From assembly GCA_016292295.1 (NCBI GenBank), contig JADNEJ010000451.1, positions 1 to 7,253 on the forward strand: a stretch of 7,253 nt of DNA. The letters are read 5' to 3'. The position numbers and the translations under genes were made by a program. A model generated the notes under the pieces. That model was not told the origin of the DNA, did not search any database, and worked only from the letters and a program-made list of their open reading frames with translations. This document shows positions 5,261 to 7,253 of this stretch, piece by piece (positions within the stretch are counted from its first letter, which is position 1; every line of letters begins with the position of its first letter). The stretch is from Candidatus Thiodictyon intracellulare (lineage in GTDB: Bacteria > Pseudomonadota > Gammaproteobacteria > Chromatiales > Chromatiaceae).

Positions 5261-6408
5261 TTATTCGATCCTTTCGACAACGACCGACGCCGGTGGTCCG
5301 CCTTCGAAGATGGCGAATGCCTGATATCTCGGACTCGCTCGATCGATGTCAAGAAAGCAGACGCCAAAGTCGCCGGTCGAGGTGATCTTGAGCACATCCC
5401 GCAACGGGTTGCAAAAGGGGCCATGGAGTTCGTCGAAACGGGAGCCGGATAGATGAATCCCCATCCCGGCGGCCAGCGCCCACTGTTGAGCGATCAAAAA
5501 GGACTGCGCGAAACGGGATGCGTCCCGATCGCCAAATGGCGAGGAGGCCGCCCGGTCCAGGCGATAGACCGGTTCCAGGTGGATGCTGCGGGCACCGAGA
5601 TGGTCGAACAGATAGCGAGCGATCTCGGGTTTCCGATCGAGGGTTTCCAGCGTGACGGTAGCCCACACCAGGAAGGGGGTGCCATGACGGGCGAATGCGC
5701 GGGCACTGTTTACCACCGCCGCCGACGCGGGATTGTCTCGCATGGTCGGGCGCTGACTGTTCTGGATGTCCGGCGGCCCATCGCAGGACAGCCCGATCAG
5801 ATTGAAGTTCTCCGCCAACCAGTTCGCCTTGCACTCGGAAATCACGCCATGAGTGGCGACATATCCCCACCAGCCGATGCCGTGCTCCGCTGCAAGCTGC
5901 CGCGTGATGCTCACCAGATAGGTGAGCAAGCGCCAGTTCGCGGTAGGTTCCCCCCCGCCATGAAATCCGACCGTGAACGGCAGGCCCCTTTCCCGGCAGT
6001 TTTCGGTGACCCACCGAGCCCCCTCCATAACCAGCGCCGTTCCCGAGCGCGGGGGCGTCCTTCTCGGGTCGCGCCGGCGCCGCAAAACAGTAGCCGTAGC
6101 CTAAGTGACAGCGACTGCCAGTGTAAATCGTAAAATAAACAGGGCGATACGGGTACGTGCCGAGGGCATGCCAAGCGTTGCTGGCCGACTGCCCCCGTTC
6201 GAGCAGGATTTGGCCCAGTTCGGCCGCAGACCTCGGCGGCGCGCCCTGTGTCCAGGCAGCCTGCAGTTGGTCGGCGATATCCTTGGGTTACCCGGTAAGG
6301 GTGGCCGGGGGCGTAAACGAGCGATTCATCCGTCGTATCCAGACGAAACAGGGGTAGCTCGGGATGAATGCGGGATGATACGTAGTCCACAACCTCAGAC
6401 GCGCTCAT
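5261..6408 (-). pseudogene. Radical SAM (SPASM-type) maturase, frameshifted remnant
   Basis: This is a radical SAM enzyme of the peptide- or protein-modifying SPASM class. The coding runs through three frames. From 6408 (MSASEVVDYVSSRIHPELPLF) it goes to VYAPGHPYRVT. A shift near 6279-6287 follows, then DIADQLQAAWTQG to PVYFTIYTGSRCHLGYGYCF and ARPEKDAP. A second shift lies near 6035-6056, then LVMEGARWVTENC, FHGGGEPTANW (the GGE SAM-binding region), LIGLSCDGP and ARSIHLEPVYR. The end carries CNPLRDVLKITSTGDFGVC, matching the first half of a SPASM motif (C-x12-G-x4-C), and stops at 5261. The cluster motif reads C-x3-Y-x2-C: the codon at 6096-6098 is TAC where the family has Cys. The second SPASM half is absent. 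Its ATG overlaps the stop of the upstream fragment by ATGA. Two shifts plus a lost ligand indicate a pseudogene; sequencing error could explain a shift. The substrate is unknown. Confidence 0.82.
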
Positions 6409-6734
6409 GGGGCCGCCTGGCTGGCGTTCAGCGCATCATGCGGGTGGGTGGCTAAACGTTGCATGGCGTGCCGATCGGCCAACAATCGGCAGCGCAGGTC
6501 GTCTTGGTCCAGATCGCGCAGCAGGCGGGTCGCGGTAATGCCCCGGGTTTGCAGACAGTAATCGGGATAATCACGACCGGCGTCGACCAGGTTGACATGA
6601 CAGCCGCCCGCGCAGATGCATTGGCAGAAGCAGCGCGCGCACCGATCTTTTTCCGCCGCGAGCCGACGTACCCGGTCGACGGCGGCGGGAACAAAGTGTG
6701 CGCCATGCACGGCGTCGAGCGTGCCGATATCCGG
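6405..6734 (-). pseudogene. SPASM-domain C-terminal fragment of an upstream radical SAM maturase, truncated at element B
   Basis: About 110 residues remain of a radical SAM/SPASM enzyme. After DIGTLDAVHGAHFVPAAV it carries RCARCFCQCICAGGCHVN, which fits CX2CX5CX3C, and then DAGRDYPDYC, supplying the last cluster cysteine. This is the second half of a SPASM auxiliary iron-sulfur cluster site. The radical SAM core that should precede it is missing, and recognisable sequence begins at the end of element B. An ATG inside the element's terminal repeat (6735-6737) is in frame, so a short MPDIG... protein could be made, but it would lack the catalytic domain. The stop TGA overlaps the ATG of the next gene (ATGA), indicating an original translationally coupled pair. 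Beyond the element, 6934-7253 shows no radical SAM core. Confidence 0.8.
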
Positions 6735-6933
6735 CATTATGTAGCAGCTTTAAATAGTTATCAAATCAATTTGTTACGCAGAACCTGGCGGCAACTCAGT
6801 GCGATGCGGGCGGGTGAGCGCCGGGATTTTCCAGATTTCGGTGAGAAACCAGGCTGTCGGGGCTGGCTCGGAATCGGAAAATCGTAGCCAAGTCACTGAA
6901 TAAATGGCCATGTGCGTTTGCTACATAATGCCG
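6732..6933 (-). mobile_element. Family 2 MITE-like element, copy B, without target duplication
   Basis: This 202-bp element has terminal repeats CGGCATTATGTAGCA and TGCTACATAATGCCG, perfect over 15 bases. It is inverted relative to copy A and about 85% identical without a single gap. The flanking octamers differ (CCGATATC at 6724-6731, CGGCTTGG at 6934-6941), unlike the matched pair around copy A. It marks the truncation point of the SPASM fragment. Absence of a duplication suggests recombination with another copy or an adjacent deletion after insertion. No transposase is encoded. Confidence 0.88.
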
Positions 6934-7253
6934 CGGCTTGGGCAGACCCCCTCCAACAGTTTGCGGCCACCGAGCACGCGGTTGCCGTAGGAGTGGAATG
7001 GCGGTCAGGAAGCACCCGCTGGCGAGGCCGATGTTTCCGTGGTGTCAGGGGACGTAGCGGATGCGGCGGACACCCTCGGCGGCGCCGACGAGCCGGCCGT
7101 GGCGGTGGCGCCACGGCCGCGTCGCCAGGGCTCGCGGCGCAGGCTCACCGGCGCACCGCCCGATCGGCGCCCGGGGACCTCGAGGCACAGCCGTACCTAG
7201 CATCTGCCGGTGGACGCCGAGCAGCCCCACCGGCCGACGTGCTGTGCGGGGTG
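6934..7253. other. Very GC-rich terminal stretch, unassigned
   Basis: This 320-bp segment beyond element B is visibly richer in GC than the rest of the window. A plus-strand frame is open from within the element to the window edge; its first part reads AWADPLQQFAATEHAVAVGV and then becomes a low-complexity Arg/Gly/Ala series. Another plus frame gives a Pro/Arg-rich run. On the minus strand, HSYGNRVLGGRKLLEGVC directly abuts the element. None matches a family I know, and none continues the truncated radical SAM gene. It may be a frameshifted remnant or part of a gene continuing outside the window. Confidence 0.4.

Noticed and set aside
5042..5452. 136-codon plus-strand open frame
   Set aside because: The product has no recognisable family, and half of it is antisense to the radical SAM remnant.
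5453..6133. 226-codon plus-strand open frame
   Set aside because: It is the antisense shadow of the radical SAM core, which shows FHGGGEPT and SPASM-like motifs on the minus strand.

Overview
The window looks like chromosomal DNA from a GC-rich gammaproteobacterium, most plausibly a purple sulfur bacterium or relative (Chromatiaceae). This rests on the Ffh, Lgt and YpjD protein character, on ffh lying divergent to ypjD as in other gammaproteobacteria, and on GC-rich codon use. The genus assignment is inference. A conserved housekeeping core of about 4 kb (1073-4873) sits between two decayed, repeat-loaded margins.

Left margin (1-915): an RsbW-type ATP-binding (anti-sigma/serine kinase) gene is broken by a 125-bp miniature inverted-repeat element (330-454). 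A 9-bp duplication, CGAAGAGCG, flanks the element, and removing element plus one duplicate restores the reading frame exactly. A second, inverted copy of the same element occupies 1-119 and is cut by the window edge. Next comes a different 202-bp element (706-907), bounded by the 8-bp repeat GACCGGTC, with long terminal inverted repeats and a central hairpin.

Core: lgt (prolipoprotein diacylglyceryl transferase, +), whose last codons lie in a perfect 21-bp tandem duplication; a strong hairpin between converging genes; a small uncharacterised gene (-); ffh (SRP GTPase, -); a divergent promoter region; ypjD (CcsA/HemX-like membrane protein, +); and tRNA-Ala(CGC) with its G3:U70 identity pair, followed by a 17-bp tandem repeat and a terminator. 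Lgt and Ffh both serve protein export and envelope biogenesis. YpjD is a membrane protein of the cytochrome c assembly family.

Right margin (4874-7253): about 390 bp without a recognisable gene, then two overlapping (ATGA) minus-strand remnants of radical SAM/SPASM maturases. The downstream gene (6408-5261) is split over three reading frames, has Tyr in place of the middle Cys of CxxxCxxC, and keeps only the first half of the SPASM cysteine pattern. The upstream fragment (6734-6405) carries exactly the second half, CX2CX5CX3C...C, and is cut off at a second copy of the 202-bp element (6732-6933). That copy is about 85% identical to the first, of equal length, and inverted relative to it. It lacks a target duplication, which suggests a rearrangement there. 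The final 320 bp are very GC-rich and unassigned.

The most notable content is two unrelated families of non-autonomous inverted-repeat elements, each present twice and inverted, associated with gene breakage at both ends of the housekeeping block. No transposase gene is visible for either family.
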